Of a stretch of DNA of 64,000 nucleotides, positions 1-12,397 are shown in pieces. Source of the stretch: Diploscapter coronatus. Lineage: Eukaryota > Nematoda > Chromadorea > Rhabditida > Rhabditidae. Location of the stretch: NCBI GenBank assembly GCA_964036155.1, contig OZ038422.1:82421201-82485200 (forward strand), read 5' to 3'. A model generated the notes under the pieces. That model had not been told where the DNA came from. It saw only the letters and a list, made by a program, of their open reading frames with translations, and searched no databases. A program made the position numbers and the translations under genes. How positions within the stretch are numbered: the first letter of the stretch is position 1; the number at the start of each line of letters is the position of its first letter.

Positions 1-659
1 AATTCAAACAGCATCAATAAACAAAACAAAGAAGAGGAGAGAGTCAGAAATTATTTGCTTGGTTGCCCTTTTTGGAACCTTTTTTGCTAATTTGTTTTGC
101 AAAAATATGGGTTTCGATTTAATTTTGGCGGGAAAAATAAATAACCGCTTTATTTTCAGGATTCGAGCTCCTCCACGTCTTCAGAGAGAATAATCCCCAG
201 CCATTCCAACTCAAAAACGAAGACTTCACTATTACGAATGGTGGAGTCCAAGACATGTTTGTTCTTCGAAAATTGTGACGACTCCAAGTTTCTAATAAAA
301 AGTTGTGTAAATCCGTGAGTCAGAAAGCGATGAGCAGACTGACAGATAACTCTCGCTAGGTTCTCCGTCGATATTTGCAACCAAGTTTATTAGGTGGGGC
401 GGATATTGCAAACTCCGCTCATTTCTTCTCGCCCTTTGCACGCACTTGTGTCAAAGGAGAGAAGGCAGTTCCCTTCATCAAATTCTATTATGACCGCCAA
501 GACGACCGATATTTCCCATTCAAGCAAACTGGCTGTGAAGGTTTTTGCGGATTTTTAGTCCTAGATCAGTACAAGCGCATCCCTGGACAGCCTAAAAATT
601 GCCAGAGAAATCTCCCAAAGCATCCTGGGGAGCTGAAAGCCTGCCGGATGATATAAAAG
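1..659 (+). CDS. Kunitz-like secreted protein, 3' part only
   Basis: Partial gene whose 5' end lies outside the window. An exon opens after the acceptor at 151-159. The final exon reads open to TAA at 654-656, with AATAAA near 725. The last exon encodes a cysteine, then FYYD, then a segment with F-F around the motif TGCEG. This resembles the C-terminal half of a Kunitz/BPTI inhibitor, but several of the six usual cysteines are missing, so inhibitor activity is doubtful. The penultimate exon can be read in two frames. The frame starting FELLHVF has many C-ending codons and joins through a GT at 289. The Ser-rich alternative joins through a better donor at 315. Both connect in phase to an acceptor at 385. 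Family assignment is inference; the coding nature of 386-656 is fairly secure. Confidence 0.45.
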
Positions 660-2964
660 TACTGAGCTGAATACGATTTAGACTTTGTTTAGGGTTTTAA
701 TTCCGAAATAATCTTGTAAGCTATGAATAAAGTTCAGTAAAATTAGTAGTGCATATAAGATTTCTCTATCCTTTATAAAATAAATCATTTTTTTTTAAAT
801 CTTCCCCAATCAATTTTGATGACACGTGCCAATGAAAAACAAAAACATCAACGATTATTTCTTTGACTTCTCGTTGGTTAACGAATTTACTAACGTGCAA
901 AATGACTGGAACAAGGGATGTAGGCATCTCTGCAAGAAGGACTCAGGAAAGCCACGGAAATTCCCTTGTTTTCTGTTTTGTCAGCTGGCTTTGAAAGCGC
1001 TTCCTTCCATTCTTCTCTCAAAATTTCGTTCAATTCATTTTTCCGTCAAAAATTCCATTACGTGATTCATTCATCATCGAATTTGTATAATTTTCGTCCA
1101 TTATTAGTTTTTTTTAGATATTAATCTTGAACACCCGCTCACAAGTTTGCAATCTCAAGGATTAGTTAAGTTATCTGCTGCATTGCATGTCTTCGATAGT
1201 GTTTGGTGCATAATTACACCGATTCTGCAGAATATTCTATGGGATTTGCAAGACGCCTATTTTCACGACAACAATTTCTTTGACATTTCTTCTAAATTTC
1301 ATTATCACTTGATGATCCGTTAACAATTAGTTGCTAGGTAGCCACCGTTTTTCAAATCCCCGTGAAATCTTCGAGTAATTTCTCTCTAATTCACATCATT
1401 GCGGAGATTCTATTTTGAGATCGTACAGGACTCGAAAATAACAAGATGAAAAATGATGTCTGATGGAGATTGAATACCTTCATCTTCAAAAATTCACTGG
1501 AGAATATTTATTCCAGTCTGTTTTGGAAGACTATTCTAGAACATGCGACAAGGCTTTAGGTGCACTTTTCTCACGAATTCGAATGTTTTGGCATTAACTT
1601 GGAACGTTCTTTGAAATCTGTGAAGAATCCCTTCAGTAACATAAACATGCGATAATTCATGGGGATCAATTTTCAGAAGGCTCAACTTTATTTTGATGTC
1701 GGTTCCTTTTTGATTTAGAAATTACAGTATTTTCTAATTCTGAGTTTTAACAGGACATTTCCAAACGACCTAAACCCGTCCATTTCTCGCGAAAATTTCA
1801 TTACTATGTCCGGAATGCGCCTTTAATGTCGGTCCTTATCAGCACGATTTTCCGCTCGTCGAGAGTTTATTTCGAAGCGTTAAAGAGCTTTTGCGCAATA
1901 GCGTTATTATTACCTCTTAAAATGACTGTCACACATCACCTTTTATCGATTTCGATTAGGGTTGTTTGGGATTAAAATTCTCGAAATTTAAGAAATGAGC
2001 GTCATTTTTCCAAATTTCCTCCAAAATGTGATAATTCCCACTTCCCCAAAGTCTCTCATTAATAATATGTCTGTGGTGGTGAAAATTAATTTCTATTTTC
2101 GTTATTCTCCATCGCGGCCTTCTGCATGTTTACACGTTTTAGCCATTTTTGATAAATATTTCGACGAAAATGCAAAATATTTCCGTCAACTTCGTCTGGT
2201 AATTGAATCATGGTCCATTGTTTGCATTATCGCGTCTGTTTTAGCGTTTTATGAGGATTACGAAATTGAGGGAGATGTGCGAAGTGAACAATGAGGGGGA
2301 TTTCATCCAATTTCGGGGATATCGGGGAATTTTATCGATCGTCTATACGTTCAACTATAGCTCTCATATGTTCCATAGCACAGATTCACAAATCCCTTCT
2401 TGGTCTTTCCTTTCCATTCTGAAGTTTGGCTCTTTCCAGATTATATCTTCTCCCAGAAATTTTTATCCTATCTTCTTCTGTCTTCTTTTTGTACATAAAG
2501 ATGAAATTTCATACATTTTCAATTATCTCAAGACTTTTCATCATCACCATTGTACTATTCTTTCTTCAAACTTCCAACTCGAGTTTAATAATATCCTTTC
2601 AAGTCCACTTGAATATCGCGATATTGCCCGTTTATGAACCTAGGAAATGTTCATTTCAGGGTGCGCTTATTTCTTTCCTTCACCCCAACATTCCGCCTGA
2701 TCCCTTGCCTAGCTCTTTTTAGTGAGAGGGAAGGGGACAGCTTCAGCTTCATTCTGCCTGCGCCTGTGTCTGCACAACATCGCCTGAGGCAGACCGACGT
2801 CATCTCCTTCTTCTGTCTCTTTTTCTTCGAGGCCTTCTCCTCTCCGAGCCTCTGAGCAGAGCCCCTCGCTGAGTTATCGATTGCCACCCGCCCAAGCAGG
2901 CAGGCAGGCAGCTCTCTTCGAGCTCTTTTCGTCTCTCCTTCCCAGCCCCCAGACCTCATATGGG
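660..2964. other. Intergenic region and cab-1 upstream/5'UTR
   Basis: No convincing gene. A 79-codon open frame at 826-1065 has no splice or homology support. The stretch 2700-2960 is less AT-rich, contains a short CAGG tandem (about 2896-2912), and lies directly before the cab-1 start. It is the likely promoter and 5' leader of that gene. Confidence 0.5.
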
Positions 2965-5900
2965 ATGTGGCGCGTGGCCGGGTTAGCTGTCGCTCTAGCC
3001 GCTGCGCTTTTCACAGCCACACAAGCCACCGTATTTACAGGTAAGACACTGTAAATTTTCATTTCTACAATAGACTCCATCTTCATAAGCATACTGTAGC
3101 AGCTGTTTGTTTTCTGAGAGATTCTTCAACTTCCCTGTTGATAAGAAAATTGCAGAAGGTGGCTCATCTCGTCTGGACTCAGCTCCAGTTTACGGGAATG
3201 CGGCGCTAAGAGACGAGTACTCATCTAGAGAGGATGAACTTGCCGCTCAGGAAGAACTCGAGCAGGCTATCAGGGTCGGTCTTTATTGATATTCGAATAC
3301 CCGGAAACTACGGATGGGAATGATCCAACAATTTGCAGGAATACCTGCTTGACGAGCAGCGGCGATTGGAAGAGGAGGAATGGGAAAGACAAGCCAGAGA
3401 AGCAGCTGCCGAGGAACAACCCAACGTAGAGCAGATCCTCAAGGAGCTGATCGAACAACAGCAGCAGGAACAACTCGAGAACACCAAGAATGGTAGGAGC
3501 AATCGAACGAGATGAACGATTGTGTTCTCCTTGTTCTCCTTTTGCATAACATACTTTATTTTGCTTTCTAAGCAAATCTTTAATTTTACAGATTTTGATC
3601 ACCTACTTTAATTCCAAATCTAATTTCCATATTTTCCATTAGATTTTGATATGTTATGCAAATCAAACGGCTATTTTTAGAAGAGGCGAATGAGAAGCCA
3701 GCCTCAAAGGAAGAAAAGCCGGCTGCCGCCGAAAAGGCCGCAGCGCCTGCAGTTCCAGTGGCCGAGCAAAAGGAACAACCAGAAGAGGAGCCGATTGCCA
3801 ACCAGCAGCCGCTCAGTGCTCAGAAGAAGGGACAGAACGAATTCGTATCGTTCGTCGAACCACCGGAAGCCAAGCAGACCAAGTAAGAGGATGCAATTAT
3901 AGATCATTAACCACACATTCCACAAATGCAACTTTTCCTTGTGACTTTTTTATGACGACCCTAAAATGTAGATAAGCAATAATTGAATCATTGGCAAAAT
4001 TTTAGCGCAATTTATAAGCCCATTAGCCCTCCGTATTTTTCCTCGAAACGTCTAGGACTAGACTAATTTCTTATGGCCATTTTTCATCATTAGCTTATTT
4101 GCAAAAAAATATGCAAAAATTCTCACCCATTGATAGAGCTAATCCGTCATCATCCAAACTCTTTATTTTTATCACAGAACTCTCGCGAACTCATCAAATA
4201 TTCTCTACCTAAACAAACCGCATTGGCGCGAATAGCGTCATGCATTATGAATGAGCACAAAGTCGTTGGAAATGCGTGTGCTCCCAAAATGTGCCTAGAA
4301 GGCATTGAGGATTGCGCAGCATTGAAATTTCGCGCTTCAATTGATTCTATTCTTTTTTGCAGCCAAATTCGGAGCTTTGTAGCCTCAAATTTTAGTCGTA
4401 CCTCCATTTTTGTCTCAATCCATCTTCATCTCTTTATCGGACTTCAATCTCCTTGAAAAACACGCAGATTTTCAGATCTCAATATTTTGAACTTCAAAAA
4501 CCCACTTTACAAATACTTTCATAATCTAGTTAATTTCTCGAAACCTTCATCAATCACGATCTTTCATGGCTTTCTTCCCACGCTCTTCTATTTTGCGTAC
4601 TCGACTTGTCATGTTTTCATCCAATTGCAGTAGCCGTTGCTAAGCGATTGCAATGAAAAAAGCACAGCGGAAAAAAAGGGAAATTGAAAAATTGTTGAGC
4701 ACGAAATGAAGAATATTTGAACGCATTATTTGTCCAAAGGCATAAGACGAAAGCCACAGCAAAAAATGATACGAGGGTGTCTTCGTTGAATTACACGAAA
4801 AATTAGACAAGATGAGACATGCACATTCGAAATTATCTAAGGCAAAAAATCTTTTCCCTTTGATTTCAATTCAATTTCTGTCGCACAATGCGTGCTTCAC
4901 AATTTGAACTAGAAAAAAAACTTATTCAATTCTAAACGACAAAAGGGCAACGGGACTTTTTCTGACTCGACAACCTCGAGATATCGCATGAGAGAGGCTT
5001 ATTATTCACAAAAATGCACTTCTACTTCTTTTGCTATGCTGTGAACCTACACATCTACTTACCCTTGCAAAAGGCAATGTAATGCAGAAATTATAGTCCA
5101 TCACACAGGAGAAACCATAAACAAAAGCTACCTCATTGCGCAAGTACTAGCTAAAAAATTATATTCAAGTTGAGGCAAGGACAAACTAAAATAGATTCTT
5201 TCAATGAAGAATAATATTCTTTAACTTTCTCTATAAGTATCTGACAACGACAGATCTATTTCTTCTGATTACTCTAAACATCAGTCAGTCAGTTGCTTAG
5301 GCTCATTTTAAGTCCCTCGAAGCGCAACTTCCGGCTTTCCGATTGCATGAATAGAAGCGGCACATATCCATTTAGAAGATGTAAATACAAGCCTCTCTAA
5401 ATTTGGAGACGAATTCAATTAGATTTCTTTCTGATTCACAATGAAGAGATCTTTGCCTTGAGATCTGAGACATTGCGTCTGGGTGTGTGAAAATCGTTCA
5501 TTTACTCATGAAGTTTATGCTCTCATCATCTGAAGTACAATAATTCACTACATGAGTTTCTCACATCCTCACATGATAACCAATTCTCGGTAATCCGAGG
5601 TTTGACGCAACGAGTACAAAGTTTTGCGCGTTTGGATTAGGTCTAGTCTAATATTAGAACATCCATGGTTGGATAACTATTAGTATTTCATTAAGCATAC
5701 AATTCGGAATTTATGCTAGACTTTGCACTTTGGGGGCATCAATTTTTCCACCAAGTCTAAATTCGCATTCTCACAGCTTCATTAATGAGATGACTTTCCA
5801 ATTATGAGATCTCCCTTTCATCTATTGAGCAGACCCCCTGAATCTAGCATTTCTTAGTACACCTATAAAATGCAGAAGCGAGCTGTCAAAGAGCAACAAT

Positions 5901-7853
5901 TCCTCGAATGCGCTCATGCAATAAGACACTCAAGTGACGAATTGAAGAAGAGAAAAAACCTGCAGAGAAGAGTTTCGAATAAATGATTTTTTCAGATCGA
6001 TTCCTAATCTCGACAAACGAAGACTAGTTTCATCACTCGATTACGCTCAGGGTGTTCCACGATATGGAAGCAGCCTCCTGCTCGTCGGTAAGCTCCTAGA
6101 ATTTCAACTTTTAACTTTGATTTTTGAAAATCCATAAATTTTCGGTTCTTCTGTTTTCGATTTTTCCCAAATCCTCCTCAGCCCACTCACTTCCTCTTCC
6201 CGTATCATGTGCTCGCTGCAAACAACCTTTTTCACTCAATTTATGTGTGTGTGTGTGTTTTGTGAGCGAGCGACAATCCTCTATTTGGTTTCTTTTCATT
6301 GAGCTAATTGCCTCGAATGAAGCCTTTTTTCTGGAGACTTTCTCTCAATCGAATAGAATTATGCAGGGGTTTGCGCGGAATGGAATATTCGAATATTGCC
6401 TTCTGTGCTCCCTTAATGAGCGAATGCCGCGGGGCAAAGGACGCGTCCTCGTTCTCCATCTAATCAGCTTTCTTTCTTCTGCTTTTTCCCTTTCTTTTAG
6501 CTTTTATTCAAGGCTTTCACATCTTCAGCTTCTCGTCGCACTGAGGATTGAGGAGAATATTAGCGAGCGCAAAATACGACTTTCGTCGATAAATTTCTAA
6601 GAATGCACGGATTTTTGAAGATCTCTTCTGTGAAACGGAAAATGAGTGCTTTATCTTCCGACGATGACCCTTCATCATATAAATATCTGTACCGGAAGCG
6701 GGATTAGATCAACTTTGCTCTTCTGTAACGGCTCGGAAATCCGCAAAGTGTTGATCCATTAGATAAGTTTGATAGTCAGATGATATATCCCAAAATATGG
6801 GAGATGAAATTCTTGTTGACAGAAAAAAGCCGATGAAATCAAAATAATTGAGCCGCGCACATCTCCATATTGTTTTCCTTTTGTTTACTTTTGATGCGCG
6901 CGCATCCCTTTTCCGCATTTAAATGGCCCGTTCAGGGATCATTTTTCTTCGCGTTTTTTTCGACTCCAAAAATGCCGTGGGAGAGTGGGGGAATTCGATA
7001 TCTCATTTGAAAACGCGCCTTCTCGTTTTGTTCTCTCGAATTTTGCTCGCGTTTCTGCTCATTTTCGTGCCGTTTCGGGCCTCATTCCAGCCCACTCGCA
7101 GAGCACTCGAAAACGACACACAAATGAGACTTCCGAGACGTGATGCGACGGGGAAATTAGCTGAATTGTCGAAAAATCCACATGAAAAAAGAGAAAATGA
7201 GAGAATGAAAGCTGAATGAAAATGAGCAATTTTCAGCCGTCGGAACGGTTATGACGATTGGACTGGTCGGAACCGTCATCGCTGGAGGAGTTTACATCAA
7301 GTGAGTCAACGATCAAGGATAATGACGGAAAATTGCAAAGTAACATTTAGACGCCGTCGCGACACCCCAGATGACAGCGAATACGCCCCTTATGCAGGAA
7401 CGGGTCCAGGCGCCAAGAGAGGAATCAAGGCAGGTGACAAAGGAGACGAGAACCTCGCCTACAAGGCTCAACTCCACCAATACCAGCAGGCCAAGCAGAA
7501 GATCATCTGCGGTGACGACGCACCTGGTTAGAAGTTTATAAATAGCAACAAATTATGCGCTTTTTGCATACGTCAAAAACACTACTTCTTACTGAGCCAC
7601 CTGCCATCTTCCATAAAAAAATGCTCATAGTCTAGATTCAAAGTATACCATGTTTAGCCTAAGCATCCAAAGAGTCAACAATGATAATTCTAATCAACCA
7701 TCTCCATAAATCATTCCGACATTTTCAGGCGTAATGGAATCTGATAACGAGGAAGTCGATGACGAGAACAATTTCTCCGTCTACGAATGTCCTGGTCTTG
7801 CGCCGACTGGTGATATCGAAGTCTGCAATCCCAACTTTGCCGCCAATCGTTAG
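2965..7853 (+). CDS. cab-1: CAB-1 / NPDC1-family neuronal membrane protein
   Basis: Eight exons: 2965-3040, 3156-3274, 3339-3492, 3681-3882, 5996-6087, 7237-7300, 7351-7526, 7729-7853. All phases agree and give 335 residues. Order: signal peptide (about residues 1-22), an acidic Glu/Gln-rich coiled-coil-like segment, a low-complexity Ala/Glu/Pro stretch, one transmembrane segment (exon 6, AVGTVMTIGLVG...), a basic stop-transfer RRR, and a cytoplasmic tail ending in VYECPGLAPTG and NPNF. That C-terminal block is the hallmark of NPDC1 proteins. In C. elegans, CAB-1 acts with AEX-3 in neuronal signalling. The ATG at 2965 is chosen because the ATG at 2960 meets a stop after eight codons. Introns 4 (2.1 kb) and 5 (1.15 kb) are large. 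Intron 5 holds a (GT)n tract at 6244-6258. Confidence 0.9.
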
Positions 7854-8987
7854 ATCAACTCCAAGACGCAACAAGACAAGTCTAGCGGCACACACCCGAA
7901 CATCACCATCTGACAACCGTTCCATTCGTTCCATCCACCAATACCAGTTTCCCGGTTAAAATCAAATCCCAACCGACCCTTCCGATCTTGACCGAGCTGC
8001 ATTTCCTTCATGTTCCAATATCATTTCATTATCATTACATTCTGAAGATCTGATTTCCTCTAATTTATAACCTTCTCATCTTCTGAGCCCCTATTCCTAG
8101 AACGCGTCGATTTCCTAGTCTTCCAGCCCTCCTCATTTTTGTTTGTTTTACTCGCCAGAAATCCCGGTAGAACTCTAAACGATTCTGGTGCCTATATTTA
8201 TTTTCGTAATGACATTCGTTCGTTAACTACAGCTTTTCTTGACAACTAAAATCATAGAATGTGGTTAGAGGGCGATAATTTTGTATTTTCTCTGTATAAT
8301 CGCGATGAAAACCGGTGACAGCAACACAGATTTCTATGGCTTTGTTCCTAAACCCTAAAATTTCCTTGGTTCGATTGTGTAATTGTGAATTTCAATAGTT
8401 TTGCACGACATCGCTCTTCTTCAATTGTCATCATTTCTCCAACTAAGTTTTACATTCATCCATTCATTTTTCAATACGGTGAACTCAGAATTTTCTATAA
8501 ACGCGTATCTTTGTTGTTTTCGAAATTTCCATGTGTTTTTTCAAGCATTATGTGCAAAACTCATGAAATGCGATTAACACTCGTAAGTATTAAGGGATGA
8601 GAGAAATTTACGGTAAAAAAAACTTTTCACAACATCAAAACTATCTTATATCAAAAATTTTGTACAGAAAATATCTAAACATCTGAAATTCGTAAAATCT
8701 AACATCGGGATTCAAGAATATTAAATTTGTAACCAACTACAACTTTGTAACGCGGAGAGAGAGCGAGAGAGCGCGCCTACATCACAAGTCGTTTTTCCTT
8801 ACTTCAATATTCATTCAGACAATAAACATTTCAGTTGTTTTAATTTACAACAATATTTCAGTGAAATAGCTAAGTTATAAAACGATTCTCATTATTTTTC
8901 GAAGATTTGAATTTGGTTTGGACAACTGGATGATTTGAAAATTGGCACGCAATATGTCACATTTTAAGCATCTTTATTATAATTTAT
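7854..8987. other. cab-1 3' flank and intergenic region
   Basis: AT-rich, with no supported gene. A GA-rich simple repeat lies at about 8755-8776 and an AATAAA at 8821-8826. Open frames here lack splice signals and codon bias. Confidence 0.5.
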
Positions 8988-9896
8988 ATGATATACCTCG
9001 AAACTGAATCATTTGAAATATACGACTTGAATACTTGACAAATTTCAAGAGGTCTGCTCAACAAATCCACAAATTATCGATTCAAAGAATTTTACAGGCC
9101 CAGTTCCTCCTAAATGGCGTAACTGGGGATCTGTCGCTTATTTCAAAAATAAAATGTACCATTTGGGTGGAAAGAATCCTAAAACATGGAAAGATACGAA
9201 GCGAGTTGATGTAAGAAGATTCGGATGAGAAAGTCCATGAAGTAATTTATTCAGGTTTTAATAAATGGAAAATGGCAAACAGGACTTGCTTTTCCTCTTC
9301 CAATTGAATCTGCTCAAACAATAACATGCGATGAAATTTTATACGGTCACATTATAGCATATTCATTATTGTAATTATGGATATTCAGTTATTGATGGAT
9401 GGAATAGCCGAAATATATATCGATTATCAGACGATGAACGGGAATGGATTGAAATCGAAGAGATTCCAGAAAGACGAGGTTATTTCGGAGTTGCATCGCC
9501 AAATGGAAGAATTTACATAACTGGAGGATACTGGTTGTTAATTTTGTATGATAAATAATGCATCATTATATATTTAGTGGTAATGTATTCAAATCCTGTC
9601 TATGTTTTGACCCCTCAGCTCCAGTTGACAGTCGAATTTCTCGAATCGCTGATATGAATTATGAAAGATATCATCATTCGCTCATTGTCGCAAACGGGAA
9701 ATTGTATGCAATCGGAGGGTGAGCTGAGATTTTGCATATATTTATACGAAATATTTGTTAACTTAGATTTCAAAATGCTGAGAAAAGAAGTGATGGTTTT
9801 TACTGGCCGATAAATTTCTGTGACGCTATTGAAGAATACGAGCCACAAACGAATAAATGGCATGAAGTCGGAAAAATTGACTTAAATAAAGATTGA
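8988..9896 (+). CDS. Kelch-repeat protein with in-frame TGA at its 5' end
   Basis: Exons 9098-9210, 9255-9345, 9389-9533, 9578-9718 and 9767-9896 join in phase and end at TGA, with AATAAA about 35 bp downstream. The protein shows repeated Kelch blades: YHLGGK, ITGGYW, LYAIGG, then EEYEPQTNKWHEV. Kelch blades form beta-propellers that bind proteins, often as substrate adaptors. No BTB domain is visible. Upstream, 8988-9051 reads in the matching frame with a blade-like FEIYDLNT and joins at 9051/9098. TGA at 9036-9038 interrupts that exon. Either the gene is decaying, the true 5' exon is elsewhere, or translation starts later (ATG at about 9143). No complete 5' end is visible. Confidence 0.6.
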
Positions 9897-10064
9897 TTAT
9901 AATAATCTCAGATTTCATATAGAAATTTTATTCAATAAAATATGAAATAATGATTTAATTTCAATGTACATGATACAGACAATTCTCGAAGACATCCAAT
10001 AAACTGAAAAATTGCAACGAGGATAAGTATTATTTAAAATAATCTTCGATAAAATAACGAAATA

Positions 10065-10913
10065 TACAGGGTGTTTCAAGTTTATCTCCCTATTTTATTT
10101 TTTGAATAACTTTCTTATTCCTGAACCAAATTGAATGATTCTTTTTTCTATTCGACAGCATTTGGTCTCTAGATTATCATATATCAGAGAGAAAAATTGT
10201 TCAATATCAATTTCTGCAGAAATGCGCGTTTTTCGCGTCTTAATTGCGGTCTTTTCGATCCGTACTGACTTTACGCGTAAATGACGTTGAAAAAATTAGT
10301 CCTTCCAGTATGTTGTGTAGAATGACATGACGAACAACTTTCGTCGTTGGACCAACTCTCGAATCATTACCGTTGGGGCTCCAGAATTTTTTGAAGTTCT
10401 ACGACCAAATTCAGCATAATGCTTTTTTGACGAAAATTTTCAAAAATTCATATCTCCCTATGTGTGCACAGTCTAGAATAAGTTCTACAACAAAAGTTGA
10501 TCAACTTGAAGAGCTCTACAAGATTTAATGGAGAACTTCGACATTAACTCACACTAATCTTGTAAGCACAATACGGGTAGATAGGGTAACTTCGGATAAT
10601 TTTTCCCGCTAAGAATAATTTCTAAAAATGTTCTTTATATGTTTTCGTATTCTTCTCGACAAGATCTACAATATAAAAAGAATCATTCAATTTGGTTCAG
10701 AAATAAGAAAGTTATGAATTTTTTCTGATATGGGGTATGTAAAAACTTGAAATTAACATAACTCCACCCACTTGCATTTTTATGAAAAACAAACCATATC
10801 ATGGTGATCAGCGTGAAAAACTGAACAATATATATGAAAATCAGCCAAATCGACGGACCCCTGTTCCGCACCCCTTCCTTATGACTTTGATTTTTGCTGA
10901 CATTCACTCTTAA
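10065..10913. mobile_element. Nested DNA-transposon remnants with a TTAA end
   Basis: The segment starting with CAGGGTGTTTCAAG near 10070 has partly inverted sequence at 10678-10760, suggesting one foldback unit. The part ending in CATTCACTCTTAA at 10913 is the terminal repeat seen at 27218-28050 and 40030-41692. Much of 10265-10620 matches the interior of the lam-2 intron element. No transposase is visible. The left palindrome arm starts inside this unit at 10807. Confidence 0.65.
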
Positions 10914-11046
10914 ATGTCTTTGTGTGAAACGGCATCAAGCATTTCTGATAAATTAGTCATCCTAGACAGGAATCGTTTCTGGAAAAGTGAAAAGTCGCAA
11001 GACTGGCTGCGATAACTGCTATGCGCCTAACATAACTCAGACTGAT

Positions 11047-11150
11047 GAATTCGATAAAACTAGTCGATATTAAAAGTGGCTGATCAGTTAATACGAACGC
11101 CATTCGAAATAAGTTTTCATTCCCAATCACCAGTCACCGTCGCAGCTAGC
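11047..11150 (+). promoter_or_regulatory. Promoter module upstream of micro-gene 1
   Basis: The order is CGATAAAACTAGTCGAT, TATTAAAAG (TATA-like), CTGATCAGT, then GCCATTCG, about 105 bp before the ATG. The same ordered module recurs before the neighbouring paralogue at 11850-11959. Conservation between two paralogous promoters suggests function. The GATA-type core would fit an intestinal GATA factor, but this is inference. Confidence 0.5.
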
Positions 11151-11520
11151 ATGGGATCGGAACAGTCTTCTCAGGGATCATCTCAGGTAAATCCATTAGG
11201 GGACAATTCATTGACATAGATGTGATGGAAAATAAAGATAGTATTTCATCGAACTTTGTACCAAGTTTATTATTTAAATGTTTTATAAATTACAGGGCTC
11301 GACTAGCGAGTCAAACGCCAATGGCAACAAAGGAACGGCGAACTTCGATCCTAACAAGGCCGCTGACTTCTTCAAGAACAAGCGGTGCGTTGACATGGTA
11401 TGTCAATTTCTAAACACTTATGAAAATTGAGTTTATTGTTATAATCTCAATATAGGAATATTATTTCAGATCTCTCAGCCGTATGATCCTGCTGAACTGT
11501 CTCCACCTTCTTCGAGATAA
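11151..11520 (+). CDS. Micro-gene 1 (left arm): 62-aa putatively myristoylated peptide
   Basis: Three exons (11151-11186, 11296-11397, 11470-11520) join in phase to encode 62 residues. It starts MGSEQS, which fits the N-myristoylation pattern (Gly2, Ser6). A Ser/Gly/Asn-rich segment follows, then a conserved core NFDPNKAADFFKNKR, and a short tail ending SSR. A paralogue (11960-12397) has the same exon structure and a similar core, which supports a real gene. No known family recognised. A mirror copy sits at 26611-26980. The codons are rich in G/C-ending forms compared with the AT-rich flanks. Confidence 0.6.
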
Positions 11521-11739
11521 TCTTTCCCATTTCTCGTCATTCTAAAGAGGACGTCTTCATATAAACTGATTTTGTCTGAATTGTTGAAAATTTGTCTTTA
11601 TCATGGAAACTGACTGGAATAAAAAGTTTGTAGATATATCTACGGTATATAATAACTTTTCCTGCAAATCTCAAGTGCTCATGATTCTTACAGACACAAG
11701 TAGCGAAATCGCCTGAGCAATCAGGGTGTGTATTGCGTG

Positions 11740-11812
11740 GGATGAAGGACGTCCCCCACTTTTCTCGTGAAAATAATGTAGCGTTAGAGAAAAAATGAGG
11801 GACGTCCCTTGC
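11740..11812. repeat. Imperfect hairpin between the micro-genes
   Basis: GGACGTCCCCCACTTTTCTC is followed about 25 bp later by its near reverse complement, GAGAAAAAATGAGGGACGTCC. It could be a small foldback insertion or a structured 3' region of micro-gene 1. It is copied in the other arm. Confidence 0.5.
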
Positions 11813-11849
11813 CCTATTGCTTGAACTACCTAACATTGGTCAGCCTGTT

Positions 11850-11959
11850 GAATTCGATAAAACTAGTCTATATAAAAGCAGCTGATCAGTCGATACCAAC
11901 GCCATTCGGAATAAATTTTAATTTCTAATCACCAATCATCAATCACCGTCGCAGCTAAC
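11850..11959 (+). promoter_or_regulatory. Promoter module upstream of micro-gene 2
   Basis: Same order as the module at 11047: CGATAAAACTAGTC, a clear TATATAAAAG at 11869-11878, CTGATCAGT, and GCCATTCGG. The ATG follows about 80 bp after the TATA box, so a short leader is expected. Confidence 0.55.
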
Positions 11960-12397
11960 ATGGGATCGGAACAGTCTTCTCAGGGAAGCTCGGCTGTGAG
12001 TCTTTATCAATCTTCAAATTAGTTTTGATTTAATTTAGAAACTATCGATTAAATTTTGACATCCTAAAGTATGCACATATTGATAGAATTTAAGATTATG
12101 AGTGATTTCAGGGGTCTAAGTCGACTTCGAACTCGAATGGCAACGGCATTGACGTGAACTTCGACGCAGGCGCGGCCGCAGATCACTTCAAGAATAAGCG
12201 ATTCGGCGAAGTAAGATGGATAGAAAAATAGAAAATAAACACTTTTAGTATTATTATTTCCGTTAATAATATAAAAATAGTTATACTTTAAAAATTTTCT
12301 AATCGATTGTACGAAGAGCCTAATAAAACATTATTAAATTGAATTTTAGGAGGCAATCCGTTCCGACCGATTCTCAACCTGGTTCAATTCGAGATAA
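11960..12397 (+). CDS. Micro-gene 2 (left arm): 60-aa putatively myristoylated peptide
   Basis: Exons 11960-11995, 12112-12210 and 12350-12397 give 60 residues. The first 11 residues (MGSEQSSQGSS) equal micro-gene 1, including the myristoylation-type MGxxxS. The core VNFDAGAAADHFKNKR parallels micro-gene 1, and the protein ends WFNSR. Introns sit at the same positions as in micro-gene 1, so the two are tandem duplicates. A mirror copy lies at 25734-26171. Family and function are unknown. The lack of a signal peptide and the putative lipid anchor suggest a cytoplasmic membrane-surface peptide (inference). Confidence 0.6.

Noticed and set aside
826..1065. 79-codon frame with four cysteines
   Set aside because: No signal peptide, acceptor or recognisable cysteine pattern; probably chance.
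6124..6600. 158-codon plus-strand frame between cab-1 exons 5 and 6
   Set aside because: It sits inside an intron whose flanking exons join in phase to make the transmembrane segment. The frame is Phe/Ser-rich without homology.
11151..12397. Micro-genes as 5' exons of LRAT A
   Set aside because: Each has its own promoter module and stop codon, and none of the donors leads to the LRAT exons in phase.
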